Below, one piece after another: positions 13,863 to 14,862 of a DNA stretch of 14,862 nt (the stretch's first letter is position 1; each line of letters opens with the position of its first letter). A program made the position numbers and the translations under genes. Under the pieces are notes generated by a model that did not search any database, was not told where the DNA came from, and was given only the letters and a program-made list of their open reading frames with translations. Source of the stretch: Flavobacteriales bacterium UBA4474 (GTDB lineage Bacteria > Bacteroidota > Bacteroidia > Flavobacteriales_D > Sanyastnellaceae); the NCBI GenBank assembly GCA_002389295.1, contig DGOE01000044.1, forward strand, positions 1-14,862. The letters run 5' to 3'.

Positions 13863-14726
13863 TTGAAACAACTCGTCATTTCCGCCAGCGCGACCCATCG
13901 CGATTCTGCTTCCATCAGTTCTTATTTCAGGGAAATCAGCAGGTACGACTTGCTGACCCCCCAAGAGGAGGTCGACTTGGCCATCCGCATCCAAAATGGC
14001 GACGACCGCGCCTTGGAACGGATGGTGCAGGCCAACCTCCGTTTTGTCGTTTCGGTCGCCAAGAAGTACCAGCACCTCGGTTTGTCGCTCTCCGATCTCA
14101 TCAACGAGGGCAACCTGGGCCTGTTGACGGCCGCCCAGCGGTTTGACCACACCAAGGGCTTCAAGTTTATTTCCTACGCCGTCTGGTGGATCCGGCAAAA
14201 CATCATCAAGGCGGTGCAAGACAACGGCCGCACGGTGCGGATCCCGTCCAACAAGTTGGATGCCATGTACAAGGTGCGCCAGAAGATCAATGGGCTGGAG
14301 CAGGAGTTTGAGCGCGTGCCCTCCTCGGAAGAGTTGGCGGAAGCCCTCGACTTGCGGGTCGACCTGGTGACGGGCTGCCTGAAGTTGGACCAGCGCGGCG
14401 TGTCGCTGGATGCGCCGTTGAGCGATGACCCTGGCGCGGGATCGCGTTTGGATGTGATTGCCGACCCGGCGGCTGAAGCTTTGGACAGCGGCTTGGAGGC
14501 CGCCGACCTCGGTCGCGAAGTCGAGGTGGCCTTGAAGGGGTTGCCTGTCAAGGAGGCCGACTGTCTGCGGATGTTTTTCGGTCTCGGTGGCAAGCCTCCG
14601 CGCACCTTGGACGAGATCGCAGCCCGCTTCGGGGTGTCGCGGGAGCGCGCCCGCCAAATCCGCGACAAGGCGCTGGGCCGCCTGCGGACGACGCATGCCT
14701 TGTCGGGCATGAACGTCTACCTCTGA
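13863..14726 (+). CDS. RpoD/SigA-like primary-type sigma-70 factor (probable paralogue)
   Basis: A 287-aa short RpoD of the Bacteroidota type, directing RNA polymerase to promoters. The N-terminus MKQLVIS matches the usual MRQLxI start of this family, which supports the TTG at 13863. Regions: 1.2 (about 13-45, SISSYFREISRYDLLTPQEE), 2 (about 50-120, NLRFVVSVAKKYQ, LSDLINEGNLGLL, GFKFISYAVWWIRQNI), 3 (about 125-200) and 4 (about 220-280, TLDEIAARFGVSRERARQIR). Several positions depart from the usual housekeeping Bacteroidota sequence as I remember it: NGRTVRIPSNK where QSRIVRLPLNK is usual, and RERARQIRDKALGRLR where RERVRQIKEKAIRRLR is usual. I therefore infer a second, specialised copy and not the main factor. 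It closes the plus-strand run and is followed by a strong terminator. Confidence 0.9.
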   Translation: MKQLVISASATHRDSASISSYFREISRYDLLTPQEEVDLAIRIQNGDDRALERMVQANLRFVVSVAKKYQHLGLSLSDLINEGNLGLLTAAQRFDHTKGFKFISYAVWWIRQNIIKAVQDNGRTVRIPSNKLDAMYKVRQKINGLEQEFERVPSSEELAEALDLRVDLVTGCLKLDQRGVSLDAPLSDDPGAGSRLDVIADPAAEALDSGLEAADLGREVEVALKGLPVKEADCLRMFFGLGGKPPRTLDEIAARFGVSRERARQIRDKALGRLRTTHALSGMNVYL

Positions 14727-14746
14727 AGGACTGATCCGAAAGGGTG

Positions 14747-14806
14747 GAGGCCCTGCCAATCCGGCGCTCGCTGCAAAGCTGTGCCGGGACGGCGGGGCCT
14801 CTTTTT
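14747..14806 (+). terminator. Intrinsic terminator after the sigma-factor gene
   Basis: GAGGCCCTGCC (14747-14757) pairs with GGCGGGGCCTC (14791-14801), 11 pairs with one G-T wobble, followed by TTTTT (14802-14806). The loop contains a second hairpin, CCGGC (14761-14765) with GCCGG (14783-14787). It lies 20 bp after the sigma stop codon. The remaining bases to 14862 contain only short repeats of GCTGGCCTTG and no gene. Confidence 0.88.
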
Positions 14807-14862
14807 GTGCCACGCCAAGTTTGGCGCTGGCCTTGGTGGATTCGTGCTGGCCTTGTGCTGGC

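Noticed and set aside
13806..14813. Minus-strand open frame (335 codons) opposite the sigma factor
   Set aside because: The sigma-70 assignment on the plus strand is unambiguous, and this frame covers the terminator and leader repeats.

Overview
The window reads as chromosomal DNA of a GC-rich member of the Bacteroidota, most likely a flavobacterial lineage near Schleiferiaceae/Cryomorphaceae. The signs are a C-terminal type IX secretion (T9SS) sorting domain, paired FISUMP domains, 'GCxDPxAxN(F/Y)D...DGSC' secreted-protein motifs, a TonB-dependent receptor with a carboxypeptidase-regulatory-like N-terminus, a short RpoD-like sigma factor beginning MKQLxIS, a TIGR03643/DUF2805 protein, few visible Shine-Dalgarno sequences, and promoter-like TTG...TAnnTTTG signals. 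The taxonomic call is inference from gene content.

Layout. (1) 2-2488 (+): 3' part of a large secreted modular protein with IPT/TIG repeats, Asp-rich calcium-type repeats, a dockerin-like stretch and two FISUMP domains; its start is outside the window. A bidirectional hairpin terminator separates it from (2) a minus-strand pair: a T9SS-sorted protein with an N-terminal cupredoxin domain (5161-7053), then a TonB-dependent outer-membrane receptor (2576-5086), with a strong terminator between them. (3) About 520 bp without a convincing protein gene (7054-7580). Its plus strand carries a promoter-like element, about 190 nt of well-foldable sequence and a UUCG-loop intrinsic terminator: a candidate free-standing small RNA. 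(4) A SulP anion transporter on the minus strand (7581-9107), divergent from a small TIGR03643 gene on the plus strand (9242-9499). (5) A 699-aa minus-strand fusion of a CitE/malyl-CoA-lyase-like domain to a double hot-dog MaoC/mesaconyl-CoA-hydratase-like half (9508-11607). (6) A 272-bp divergent intergenic region with two palindromes and a leader hairpin. (7) A plus-strand run: a compact von Willebrand A protein (11880-12485), a Cys4 plus winged-helix-like protein (12544-13641) and a divergent RpoD-like sigma factor (13863-14726), closed by a terminator.

How they fit together. The first three proteins are cell-surface or secreted. SulP and the lyase/hydratase fusion concern anion uptake and CoA-thioester metabolism. 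The last three look regulatory, and two of them appear to use TTG starts. No CRISPR array, insertion sequence, tRNA or rRNA was seen. The least-explained items are the candidate small RNA, the lyase-hydratase fusion, and the VWA/Cys4-winged-helix pair.
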